Part shown: piece by piece, positions 42,466 to 53,585 of the stretch | How positions within the stretch are numbered: position 1 is the first letter of the stretch | Layout of the letters: every line of letters starts with the position of its first letter | Source: Sporopachydermia quercuum | Lineage: Eukaryota > Ascomycota > Sporopachydermiomycetes > Sporopachydermiales > Sporopachydermiaceae | Direction: 5' to 3' | NCBI GenBank assembly: GCA_001599295.1 | Contig: BCGN01000005.1 | Location: forward strand, 1,302,001-1,366,000 | Length of the DNA: 64,000 nucleotides | Notes under the pieces: generated by a model | Told to the model about the DNA's origin: nothing | The model's input: only the letters and a program-made list of their open reading frames with translations | Databases searched by the model: none | Position numbers and translations under genes: made by a program

Positions 42466-43947
42466 CTAATGAACAGAGTTAGAATTTTCATCATGAACCA
42501 TATTTGGACATTTACTAGGTTCAACATGATTATTGATCCATGAATCAACATTCTCAAACCACATATTACAAGCTTTACAAGTACCAGAAACATGTGCTCT
42601 ATCCTTCTTACGAGTACCTAGAGGATAATTGAAATGCAAAGCTTTCAAATGATTCTTATAAGTATCACATCTCGAGAAAAACCCATTAGAATGACAAACA
42701 GTAGTAGGTATACTCACATTTCGACTACCTCCGTTTTCAGAATTTTGTTCATTTGCTTCGTCAATCTTAGTCTTACTAGGAAGAAAGAAAAACGGACATT
42801 TATAAGCTCCTCCATTTTCTCCTGTATCTTTCCAATGTGATTTGACATGCCTAAATAGATCATTTGGTCTTGCAAAACCTCTATGACATATATGACATGT
42901 ATGAGGTCTCGATGATGGTAATAGATGNGTTGATTTATGAGTTGCTAAATTCGAGAAAAACAAATGGCATTCAGGGCATTGTTTCTTCTTTCTTGGTTTT
43001 GAATTTGATTTCCCTGGTTTTTCTATCCGATGGCTAGGATCATGATTGAAGCTGCCATTTAGATTTGAGTGGTGCTGATCTTCCAAACCATGACTCATCA
43101 TTCGTTGATTAGGATAGTATAGGATATTACCATCAGTCGAGCCAGGTAAAGTGTTGACAGTGGATAAAAGATTGGAGTTCATTCTATTGTAGTTCTGAGG
43201 GAACTGATGTTGTTGCGCAAATCCTGATTGCAAAGAAGAATAACCTGGTAAAGACGGAATAGGTGGTTGTCCAGGGTTATGAACTTTCTGAGGCCTTCCA
43301 CTTGATAGTGTATAAGCATTGAGATTATTGATCAATTTGGCATCTGAATCAAATGTATTATTTGAAACTGCATTTGGAGCTGGCGATGATCTTATATTTG
43401 AAAGCACTGATGACGAATTGGTTGTGTTACTATCCAGAGTAGTATGAAGTCCCATTGGTGTATGAATATGAGGATGATAAACTGGTGGTGTGTTGACCAA
43501 TGAATTTGAATTGGCTCCTGGAGTATTTGATAAGCTTGTTGAGCTACTTGAACCGCTATTTGTCTTCGGTTGCTGAAATCCGTTGATCATATTGTTTACT
43601 GTGGAAAGATCGGGTGAGAAGAATTTCGAGTTTGACAGCGTAGAGTATTGGTAGTTATATGCCAAGTTTGGAGTATTAGAAGTGTTCGATATCGGTGACC
43701 TCACAGGGCCAGGGAAACTTGCATTCAATCCTAACTGTGAAGAAGCATAATTTGATGATGGGTATGAATGTTGATCGTCTGTCGAAGATATTGAAGGTAT
43801 TGATATAACACTCGATGATGAAGGTATATTTGCCCCGTTTCCTGTTGATTGGTATCTGCTATTTGAATTCGATAAAGCTTGTAGCTGCTGTGAGTATAAA
43901 TACTGATTCATCATTACTTGATGGTTTGCGGAATTATTCACATTCAT
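42466..43947 (-). CDS. STP4: STP3/STP4-like C2H2 zinc-finger transcription factor
   Basis: A 493-residue protein from an ATG at 43947. The N-terminal two thirds are Ser/Asn/Pro/Gln-rich and low in structure. A basic run (KPRKKK) leads into a first finger C-x2-C-x9-H-x3-H and a second, classical finger C-x2-C-x12-H-x3-H with the RGFARPNDLFRH core. Further on, FFSRCDTYKNHLKALHFNYP and a last Cys/His cluster (CKACNMWFENVDSW) match the specific C-terminal pattern of S. cerevisiae Stp3 and Stp4. Unlike Stp1/Stp2, family members of this branch are not known as the amino-acid sensors' targets; their role is poorly defined. The N at 42929 is silent (Thr). The stop is just 80 bases from the microsatellite side region, and the neighbouring FAD2 lies 4 kb upstream. 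Confidence 0.88.
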   Translation of the reverse strand: MNVNNSANHQVMMNQYLYSQQLQALSNSNSRYQSTGNGANIPSSSSVISIPSISSTDDQHSYPSSNYASSQLGLNASFPGPVRSPISNTSNTPNLAYNYQYSTLSNSKFFSPDLSTVNNMINGFQQPKTNSGSSSSTSLSNTPGANSNSLVNTPPVYHPHIHTPMGLHTTLDSNTTNSSSVLSNIRSSPAPNAVSNNTFDSDAKLINNLNAYTLSSGRPQKVHNPGQPPIPSLPGYSSLQSGFAQQHQFPQNYNRMNSNLLSTVNTLPGSTDGNILYYPNQRMMSHGLEDQHHSNLNGSFNHDPSHRIEKPGKSNSKPRKKKQCPECHLFFSNLATHKSXHLLPSSRPHTCHICHRGFARPNDLFRHVKSHWKDTGENGGAYKCPFFFLPSKTKIDEANEQNSENGGSRNVSIPTTVCHSNGFFSRCDTYKNHLKALHFNYPLGTRKKDRAHVSGTCKACNMWFENVDSWINNHVEPSKCPNMVHDENSNSVH

Positions 43948-46900
43948 ACTGACTGCTTGATATTAAGGATATTAATAATAATTGGAATCACTTCTAGAGA
44001 ATGATTCTCACTCATATTAAAAGAATCCAATTGTNATTGAGATTGATGTTGATGTTGAGGTTGGGATGAGTGTGGGTGTGAGTGTGAGTAATATCAGATA
44101 ATTAAAATTGACTCTGGTTGCGATTTCTGTCACTCACATTTACTGGACCTTGAGANGATTGTTCATACGAATTTTTCTTTATTCATACTATGTTTCCATT
44201 TCACTCAATTCAATACTGTAGATATGAATGTTAATGAAGAAGAGTGTATTTGCAATGATTCAAGAAATTGGAATTTCTATAAAGATTCTTAATATTGTTT
44301 ATTGTACAAATATGTTGCTTTTTCTTATAGGCTTAGAAACCTGTTATAATGAATCTTTCATTGCTCTTGTTGTCGTTGGCTAAAAGACGGTTGCTAATCA
44401 ATGAGTTGTAAAACTAACTAAACCCCAGATTCAGAAAAAGTAAAAAATCACTGACAAAAAACTTAACTGAAAGATTATCCACTTTTAGATTGAGAGTNCA
44501 TGACAGTGATATATATATATAAATATAAAGATTAATAATAATTTATGAAATAACATCGGTACTAATTAATTGAGTTCATCTCTTAAGTACGAAGATGTTA
44601 TTCTTTAGAAATAAGGTTTAAGCTTTAGTGAATCATGATCAGAGTTGAAGCTAGTGAGCTTAGAATTAAGTTTTACTGTATACTTCTTTTCAAGAATCCA
44701 CTAGCAAACTGAACACTTCTACCTAATGTAGGTAGATTCAAGGACTAACTTCAAAATGAGATTGAATGAATAGCAGCACTTNCACTCACTAGAGAATTGA
44801 ATTGAGTCGGTAACTGTTTAGATACGATAAATAACCAATAAGCTAGAATTATACGCATCTGACTGAGTAATGAATAAGAATACCTGACCTTTCTTTCAAG
44901 TGGAAAAATAAGCAGATAACCAACATATGATAAGAATCAACNACACATATTCGAATAGATCTTGAGGAATTGTGAAGGAATTTTTGAAATATGACAGCAA
45001 TATCAATATGTTGAGTAATATTGTGGCAGTTATTTGACNTTCAAGTTATGGGACGAACGTAAATACATTGTATGTTATTTCACTCTAGCGCCTACATTTA
45101 CTAGGTATGAGATACGCATGTGTAAAGAGTTTCGACTGTTCACAACCTAAAATTAATATNCCTTCACTTTTCTCTAAGCATTTTCTCTGATCTAACTCAA
45201 ATTCAATTAGCTGTACGATATTACACACATAAACATATTGCTTTCTAACCTAAACTAGAGAATTATTATCTCTGATCATGAGGCTATATAATAGTTCTGC
45301 ACTTGGCTTAAGTAATTTTTAAGGCTTTCGCTAGTAATGGGGNATNTTATTTTTCTAACTGGCAGGTCCTCCATCACTCAATCAATCCATCGAGCATTTA
45401 TCATTTTTTCATCCTTAATTGTAAACAATAAACCGGATATCTTTTTCTTCAAAGTTTTGACAACATTAGCATACAACTTGTTATTCAATCTATAGCATCA
45501 TCTTTCAATCACAGCAGTNGATAGATAAATATCGTATCATCCGACACGGTTCTCGGCCATAAGTGGAAAGCTCGGAACAAAGTCGATCTGGGAAAGTGAG
45601 CTGCTCAGTGATCTATTGTGCGTATACTGAAGCACGTACGTTCAAAGTTCTTCTGTACTGACGTAAGGATCCGTCTTTTCTTTTTTTTTTGATCTCTTCG
45701 GAAGGAGGACAAATACTTAATCAAGAACGGTTTTTTTTCGGCATTTGCCTGGGGAAATCAATAGAGATCTGGCTCGCTGCTCATAATATGACAGATAGAA
45801 CTAGTGTTAATTGATAACATGCTCAATTATAGTATTGTATAGGCATTGGATAGTTTCATACTAGTAAAAANAACAAAATTTCCATTTCATTAATGGGAAA
45901 CAAACTATCATTCAATAAAGAAAGATACAAGGCAAAAAAAAAGCTGATGTTGAAAGTTTCTGGAAAAGAAACATCTTCCCAGATGAATATTTTGCTATAG
46001 CCATTTTGTCCTATAATACTTAGATGAGTTCTTGTGATTGAAAAATATCTGATGTTGAAGGGAAGCATCCTCCTCTCTTGTACCTGACACAGCTTACTTT
46101 AAGTACATACTAATAGGGTGCGGCATTATTTGAGTTTATATTAATAACATAAATCCTTGNTAACAAGAAAATGATACGTACTGGAAGCTTATAAAGTATC
46201 GTTTTAATTTTTAAAAGAAAGAGATGATAAAAGTCCTGTCTGACATAATGAAATTATTTCCGCTCACGACATTGTTCACACTCAGATTTCTTTTTAACAT
46301 TTATTGAGTTTCATTCAATAATATACAGTTATAAGCTGGAAATTAATGAACGCTGTTCACGTCGTTCAGATGAGATGTCCGAGGGCCTTCTGTAAAGTTC
46401 TTTGTCTTTCTCACAGGTTACCAACAATGGAAAACCTTACCTATTTACAGGCAGACAGACATTTATCTCAATTCTGAATTCATCAATAGAATCACAGTAC
46501 TTCCGTATAAAAAAGTATACAAGTTATCAGGCAATTCCGTTAACTTAGTATTACACAATTCTCAATTTCGAGGATAAAAAGGAGCTTCTATTTCGTTTTA
46601 TGGAAGATTCTAAACAAGTAGTAAGGTGCTCGTATTTCTCCGTTTCCACGCGGCAATCGCACTCCGGTTGCGTACAGGATAACCAAAAATGCAGTAAAAC
46701 ATCTGTCAAAAACTGGATTGAAGATCCAATTGTTTAATCACGTCACATCCCTCATGAGCAAGGGGTTTGATTAAGGTGTTTGAAATCTAATTCTTATCAT
46801 CCTCATTCTTAATATTTACCTTCGTTGCTTGTCAATTGGAAGAACTATTTCCACCTAATGGGTATCTTCTTTCAATATCTATTCTAATAATGTAACTGAA

Positions 46901-48013
46901 CTTTATAAATAACTTAAATCAACTTCGAAGATTCTTCTCCTTATCCTCGAGCCTGTTGTTCCGGATTAAGTTGTCTTCATCCCCAAGATGTATCTACTCT
47001 TCGGCAGGAACACTTCATTTCATTATGAATCACTAACTAATTAATAAATGACAGCTCAATTTCGTAACTCTTCTTGGCATTCCGAAGTAATTCAAGATTT
47101 GGAAATAAGGTTTCGGGATGTTTCTCACCAAAAACAAAAATGCCTGACAATCAGTATTTAGAAGGCGTTCAGCTTTCCGGCAAGACTGCAATCAGTAGAA
47201 CAACAAACTGAGTGAGCAGAAGATGNTTGCCAGTTTCAACACTATTCTGGTGACACAAGAAAACTGAATATTAAATATTATGTTATCATGAATGCATAGT
47301 ATTCGAATATTATCAGTAATCACTGATTTCTAAATGATTTCCGGTTTTCTAGAGGGCTTCTCATTGAAAAAAGACNCCTTCGTAGTATCTTGAATCTTTA
47401 TCAATTGAATATAAACACTATAAATTTGAAGAAGATTTGAATTTGAAAATGCAGTTACGAGTACTCCCCGCAAGAATTTAATATGTTCTATTGACACGCT
47501 CAGACGTCCAGTTATAATATTCTCATATAATAATCCAAAACCTGCTGCATGAAAATCCACAAAACTACTATGCGAACAGGTATATTCGCATTTTACTTCT
47601 TAGCAAATGTAGCATTAAGTACAATTGATCAAATAAATGTACTACAATTGCAAGACCCTATCAGTTCTACTTCCTTATGGTATCAGTTTAACATACCCTA
47701 CAAGCTCTACAGTCATAATAAGACTAGCAAATCAACAATTATGTATTCATTCGAAATACTTTTAGCCTAACAAATAATGTATGCCTCCAGAAAGTAGTCT
47801 CATAGTTCTATGAACAAAAAAAAAGGTGAACCTGAAGTTCGAAAAGCCCAAAGTTTTACATAAGTAAATATAGAAATTTCTTTATTTCCTAATATATGAT
47901 AATTCTAACAAGCCATCTCCTTCAAGATGTAAATCAGACAAAAAGGACTTGGTTATCAATGCTGAAATACCAAGTACTTAACATGTTGCTTTGCAATATA
48001 TATTGCATTGTAT
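43948..48013. other. 4-kb gene-free region upstream of the STP4-like gene
   Basis: No coding region, tRNA or mobile element can be supported. It has the densest set of ambiguous bases in the window (15 or so between 44035 and 47376). A G+C-rich patch at 45541-45640 with several CGG triplets stands out from the A/T-rich surroundings. Other content includes a GT-rich stretch at 44040-44090 and T-runs near 45680 and 45732. A long regulated STP4 promoter is plausible. Confidence 0.5.
45541..45640. promoter_or_regulatory. G+C-rich patch with clustered CGG triplets
   Basis: CGG occurs at 45547-45549, 45554-45556 and 45573-45575 as spaced direct repeats. This fits the half-sites that Zn2Cys6 factors recognise, but the identification is tentative. 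It lies about 1.6 kb upstream of the STP4-like start. Confidence 0.3.
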
Positions 48014-49216
48014 TTATTTAGTCTTTCCGGTACCGACCCCAATGTTATTGGTATTTCTAAACATCTTCACGCCATTGGCACCATCAACAAATTGACACAT
48101 TCTTGCAGTCTTGTACAAACTGACAAACATGTTTTCATCACTATGTAAGTAGTGTTCACCCATAACCTCCTTAATGGCCTTGGTAGCTTGTCGACCATGA
48201 TAGAAAGGAATTCTTGAAACATAGTGGTGAGCAACGTGAGTTTCAATAATATCATGGAAAATGTATTTTCCAACAAAACCAAATTCTCTGTCAATCGTAG
48301 AAGCAGCTCCACGAGCAAAATCCCACTGGTAACCATCGTAATGGGGTAAATTAGGACCGGTATGTTGCAAAAAAGTAATGAAAACTAACCAATGGTTAAC
48401 AAATAACCAAGGAATAACGTAGTTAAGGAACATATTAGCCGTGCCAAATGTCTTGAATCCCCAGTAAACAGCGGCACCGTTTAATAACACACCAATATCA
48501 GATAGAACAATGGTCCAATAGTCTCTTTCTTCAAAAATAGGAGACCTAGGATTGAAATGGTTAACTTCCCATGACTTTCTCTCTGGGTATTTTTGACCAG
48601 TAACATTAGTCGTTAAGTACATTAACCAACCGCCAATTTGTTGTAAGAACAAATGGTACAAGGTAGAAATAGGAGTTTCTTCGGTGATCTCTTCAATGGA
48701 CTTAGCTCCATGAGAAGCAATATGTCTCTCCTTGGACTTAGGAACAAAAACCATATCTCTTTGGAGGTGACCAGTAGCCTTATGATGTTTGCCATGAGAA
48801 TATTTCCACGAAAAATAAGGAACAAATAAAGAAGAGTGTAGAACCCATCCAACTGTATCGTTCAACAAAGGATAATCGGAGAAAGCACCATGACCACATT
48901 CATGAGCTAAGACCCAAATACCAGTTCCTAATAAACCTTGGATGATAACATATCCTGTCCAAAGTGTAATTCTAACTACCAAGTATGGTACTTCAGGAAT
49001 AAAAGTATTGGCCAAATAACCAAAAAGCCCAATCCAGAACAGATCACGAAAAACATAGTAAAGACCTAAAGACCATGATCTTTCATAGCATTTCGCTGGA
49101 ATAGCTGAGAGGATATCCTTGATGGGGTAATCAGGAATCTTGAACTCGTTACCTTCGGTGTCGATAGCAACGAGGTTGCTTTGCCGCGTCTTAGTTTGAG
49201 TTGTAGTAGTAGACAT
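48014..49216 (-). CDS. FAD2: FAD2-type membrane fatty acid desaturase (delta-12)
   Basis: A 400-residue protein from an ATG at 49216, close to the family's usual length of about 400-415. All three His boxes are present: HECGH (105-109), HGKHH (141-145) and HVAHH (327-331). Four hydrophobic segments surround them as expected of a diiron membrane desaturase of the endoplasmic reticulum. Such enzymes convert oleic acid (on phospholipids) to linoleic acid using cytochrome b5 electrons. The related delta-15 enzyme (FAD3) shares the same motifs, so delta-12 is the likelier but not proven choice. Codon use is strongly biased, in keeping with high expression. S. cerevisiae has no such gene, which helps to exclude it as the source. 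Its upstream region toward YHM2 is exceptionally long (4.4 kb). Confidence 0.93.
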   Translation of the reverse strand: MSTTTTQTKTRQSNLVAIDTEGNEFKIPDYPIKDILSAIPAKCYERSWSLGLYYVFRDLFWIGLFGYLANTFIPEVPYLVVRITLWTGYVIIQGLLGTGIWVLAHECGHGAFSDYPLLNDTVGWVLHSSLFVPYFSWKYSHGKHHKATGHLQRDMVFVPKSKERHIASHGAKSIEEITEETPISTLYHLFLQQIGGWLMYLTTNVTGQKYPERKSWEVNHFNPRSPIFEERDYWTIVLSDIGVLLNGAAVYWGFKTFGTANMFLNYVIPWLFVNHWLVFITFLQHTGPNLPHYDGYQWDFARGAASTIDREFGFVGKYIFHDIIETHVAHHYVSRIPFYHGRQATKAIKEVMGEHYLHSDENMFVSLYKTARMCQFVDGANGVKMFRNTNNIGVGTGKTK

Positions 49217-49534
49217 TGCTGTTCTTTGTCGTTGTCGCTGTTGTTCTTTCTATTCTATATAATACTATCAATCTAACAGCAAGTTTCTGTAGATTATCTC
49301 TAAGGTTGTTTAAATCAAAGATACTCTATATCTATGGCCGTCTATAAGATAAATCAGATAAAAAACAAACGAAAATTGTCAAATCAAGGTAGATTGAATA
49401 TATAAGAGGAAGCAAGAATACTTCTTTACCTCAACGAACGAAAAAAAATTAGAGCAGAATAATTGCAGGTCAACTGAAAGATTCTTCTATTCAAATTAAT
49501 ATCCTCCAATTTTACGTACCAATCAAGTTCAACA

Positions 49535-49580
49535 TGACAGGGAAATGAGGAAAATGAGGAAAAAGGAGTGACAGGGAAAT
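49535..49580. repeat. Direct repeat TGACAGGGAAAT, two copies
   Basis: Two identical 12-base copies (49535-49546, 49569-49580) separated by 22 bases that include a short AATGAGGA doublet, about 320 bases upstream of FAD2. Could be a duplicated promoter element. Confidence 0.5.
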
Positions 49581-51376
49581 ATCAACAAAAAGACAAGATC
49601 AGTAGAACTGAATAGCAGGTCTATCGTGAATCAAACAAAAAACACTTAATAATAAAAAGATCTCCCAAAATAAGAGTGTGCCTAGAGGTAGTATGATATT
49701 CTNTAGAAATTAATGAATAGGAAATGTTAACATTGAGAAGGGAAGAAAAATCAATGAACATAGTGACGAAAAAATTGACTATGGGAAAATGAATAATAAA
49801 AAGTTGAGCAGAAACTTAAATTAAGCTCTGAGCATATTTTAGCTGATAGTAGCCGAAAGTTTAGTTTTGTATTAAATTTTCGAATTTAGTTTCAAGAAGT
49901 AATTGATGTTTATTTGATTTGGCTTTTGGTGGCTTGGTGGTTGACTGAAGTTCATTGACTAACTGGAAAATAATGAGTCGGTGAATTGAAAGATTGAAAC
50001 CATCTTTTCAAGAATGTGTAAAAGGATTTAATGTACTATGTCGATTGCCAAATGAAAAGGAAAGTCTTAAACCGGAATGATAGCCGAAATGATAGTGATT
50101 CTACTTGAACGTGGTAGGGAGGCTTACTGGTTAGTTGACTGATTTGCAACTGTTTCTCCATGTGTTTACAGAAAAATAACCTAACTCGAATATATATCAT
50201 CCATATTAGTTCTTAGTAGAAAACAACCTGATAAATTTTTTTTTTTCATTTTCATACTATACTGGATTGTTGGTAAGTGATAATTGCAGAATGCCTTGGC
50301 TTGAGGCAAGTGCTAATAAACTTCAGAAGAGGTTTACTACTTTGATCTTGGTATGAATAGCCCACCTGCAGAATTAAGCACAGTTGTGAAAAAATTGCGT
50401 TACTTGCTTGGCTTACAGTGAACTATAGAAGCTATATGAGAAACAAATTAGATATGATATGATTCTTAGGCAAAAAATTCTTCTTAATGCGTAATGAGAC
50501 TTTCAGGTTCTCTCAGTTTTATTTCACCTTAAACCATAGGACGATAAAAGTCCGTCTGTAGAAATAATTCACTTGAAATAGATTCCCTTTTTCAGTTTAG
50601 ATGTTCTGTATCCTGGTATCGTTACATAAAAATTCCCCCATTTTTTGTTTGGTTTTGCTTTGAATTGGTCCTTTCATCTATAACACTTCCGCCAAATCAA
50701 AAACGAATTTGATGATGTGATGCAGTTTGAGATGAAGATGAAAGGTTTCAGGTTAAAGTTAATAAAAGCGTTGGGTTGTTGCTCAATTTCAAAGGATATT
50801 TTTGGGTAGGTTCGAACTTAAAGCTTAACTTAAAGTACCCTAACAGTAATCAACAAATAAGGAACCAAAAAAAAAAAAAGCAAGAGAAGTGGTGAAGAAA
50901 TTGTAGAAGTTNAACAGATTTTACTGTGCGGAAGATTTGTAAGTACCATTCGCTGGGAATAGAAGGGACCAATTCTATGCCGAAATATCTCAGTTTCTCA
51001 TGATCAAGCAATTGGAATTGTAGCTGAACTAATAGTGAGGAGTAAAGTAGAACTGAAATGGGTTTCACACAATGCTTATTTCTTAATTTGGACAGTTATG
51101 AATCTGGTGCTTTTTTTTACTAAATTTAGTGGGAATGTTATAGTAGGAAGCAGTTATTAGAAATTGAGCCCTCTAAACCTAAGAAATGATAGATTTATAT
51201 AGCTCAGATTGGAACTGAAGTTGATACGTATAATTGATTCTAAGTATTGAATTGTATGGTGAATGTATCATATACTCTTAAGACGAATTTTTCTGAGTCG
51301 TGAATTTGGCGTTCGCATTTTGGTTTGGTTAATTGTTGGGTCACAAAATCAGTTTCTATGCATATACATGCGTGTC

Positions 51377-51386
51377 TTATGCATAA
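51377..51386. promoter_or_regulatory. TTATGCATAA palindrome, copy 2
   Basis: Perfect palindrome in the FAD2/YHM2 gap, within a run of related TATGCAT/ATGCGT words at 51357-51390. Confidence 0.35.
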
Positions 51387-51405
51387 TACAGTACTTCTAT
51401 CATTA

Positions 51406-51432
51406 AGGTGCATATAGGTGCATATAGGTGCA
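51406..51432. repeat. Tandem decamer AGGTGCATAT, 2.7 copies
   Basis: Two perfect copies and a partial third, 20 bases after the second TTATGCATAA palindrome; the unit also carries TGCAT. Confidence 0.75.
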
Positions 51433-52734
51433 CATTCTGGAGTTGCACGCTTTCAGCCAAATCATCATTGACTTATACAATGAGTGGTCTACGAGTTACA
51501 AATAGGTTTCAGAAACTAGATTTAAGGAACTTGTTATTATAAAGGTTATTTTCAATCTTCACAAGCTTGGATTAATCCACAATGCTAGTTGTGTCCGCGG
51601 CTAAGCGTTCAGTGGAAGCCGTTATCAGTCTTTTCACGTCATTGGTTGCAAGAACCTCTGAAAAATGAGAAACTCTCATCTTATTTACCTTACCGTTGGT
51701 TGCAAACTAACAAGGTCCGAACATATCCATTATATATAGATCAAATATTGTGATGTTAATTTCTACCTTTTCTGCCATTCAGGGCATAGATGTGGCTTTC
51801 CCCAGATATGTAAAAATATTCGATTGGAAGCCGATCTACATGTAGCACCCGATGCGCCGAGTTTCGGAGATCAAAGTGTTTATACCACAAAAAAAAAAAA
51901 AAAAGTTTATCTTGACAAAGGTATCATTACAGAATCCGGGGATAAAATGTGTCAATTCTTGGAAAATGGAAGCCTAAAGTTCATTCTCTCTTGCCATTGA
52001 GTCTGTCCATGGATTACTCCTTGTATTTTCAATCAAACAGGCTATCTTGTCCTTCTGTCATTGAATCCCCTATTCATTTTTCCACTACCAGTTTTTTTTG
52101 TTGAATCTCGGAAGAATAAACCAGATAAACACTCGTACAAAACTATTCAAAAATTCAAATTTACTATCTCCCTACATAAGAGAATCTCATCAACAAAGTA
52201 TTAGCAAATTTGGCTGGAACCTGTCAATTCCTAACTACCTTCCATATCCATCCTGAGTCTTCACTATTTTGACTGATTATCGGGTAAATGAAGTTACTAC
52301 TCATCGACATGAATTTGGCGTTCTGGCTATAACTAGCTATATTTATGTTGAAATACATCAATTAAGCTCTTACTGACATTTGCACCAATTCCGTTAAGGC
52401 AATTATATATTTATAAGCTGTTTGCTTTTCATTCTTCCTTTTGCTTTANTATGTAAATGCTCCTAAGATCTTCTCCACTAATAAGAATTCCGTAACTTGT
52501 TCACTTGGAATAACTTGAAACACCGAGATTGATTCCCTTCGGTACACTCTTCAAACAATAATGAACTAAACAAGNAACTTTTCTATAGCAAATAAATTGT
52601 TCTTTCATTATTTTCATTCTGTTCAATGATTTGTTCCTTTTGTCCTTTGATAGAAAGAAAAAAGAAATTATGAAGAAATTGTCGGCCACGAAAGACAAAC
52701 AAAATTTATGCAGGGCATATGCAGAAATAATATG

Positions 52735-52744
52735 TTATGCATAA
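52735..52744. promoter_or_regulatory. TTATGCATAA palindrome, copy 3
   Basis: Perfect palindrome about 0.85 kb before YHM2, flanked by further TATGCA words at 52707, 52718 and 52746. Confidence 0.35.
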
Positions 52745-53585
52745 GTATGCAATATATGTTCATTGATGAGAATGTATATAAATCCTGTATAAATTTACAT
52801 TTAAAATGAGATTCCTGATTTTCCCTGAAAAATCGACTAATTCATGTTCCAAATTTGAGTGCTCTAATTTCCAACAGTTTCATTCTATTTCACCGCATCA
52901 ATTTTTAGATAGCTACTTCTCCTCGCCTCTTCTGCTGTCCATATTAACATGCAGGAAGCTGCATTGTTTACAAATATCTCTTACGTACAAACCTAAACAA
53001 GATTCCCCACGTCTTTTTTTTGTACTTCATAATATTTTTCAAACAGCTCTCATACGATCCATCCCTCTCTTTATGTGTGACTGTCTATAAATAATAAACT
53101 ACAGCAAGATCCAATCTTTTTTTTTTTCTCAAACATCTTCCAAAGGAACAGTTTTCCTTTCAAATCTTTACCCAAACTTACTGTAATGTATAAAATTAAA
53201 ATCTGATCTCGCGTAGTTTATATTGCTTCCAACCGCCTATAACTTCGTCTCCAGCAAATCTTCTTAAAATTCCTAAGTACACATGCTTTTCGCGCTTATA
53301 CGTAGTAGCTCCATCTGAAACTTTCTGAGTCCACTAACAGATTGCTTGCTTGCCATACATAATTTTTCTCCATTTTTCAGCAATTGATTACTTGTCTACT
53401 AGTAAGCTATTGATAACAAGCTTGTTCAGTTATCCTTGATGTTTATTAATACTTGTTGGAGTTCTGATTTATTTTAAAACAACCATTACATTCAGTAAAC
53501 CTTCAATTACCTTTTGAACATAGCATAAAAATTGATCTCCACTTGTAACTAGCCCCATTTCATACAAGAGTTACCAGAAGATAGA

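Larger units (their letters stand above)
49217..53585. other. 4.4-kb divergent gene-free region, FAD2 and YHM2
   Basis: The longest gap in the window. No gene, tRNA or mobile element could be supported. It contains the direct repeat TGACAGGGAAAT (49535-49546 and 49569-49580), two perfect TTATGCATAA palindromes (51377-51386, 52735-52744), a tandem decamer at 51406-51432, a G+C-rich patch near 51823-51870 and several long A or T runs. Ambiguous bases are at 49703, 50912, 52449 and 52575. Confidence 0.55.

Noticed and set aside
52806-53090. 94-codon frame upstream of YHM2
   Set aside because: No domain, A/T-rich, rich in Cys/Phe/Ser by composition; no support as a gene.
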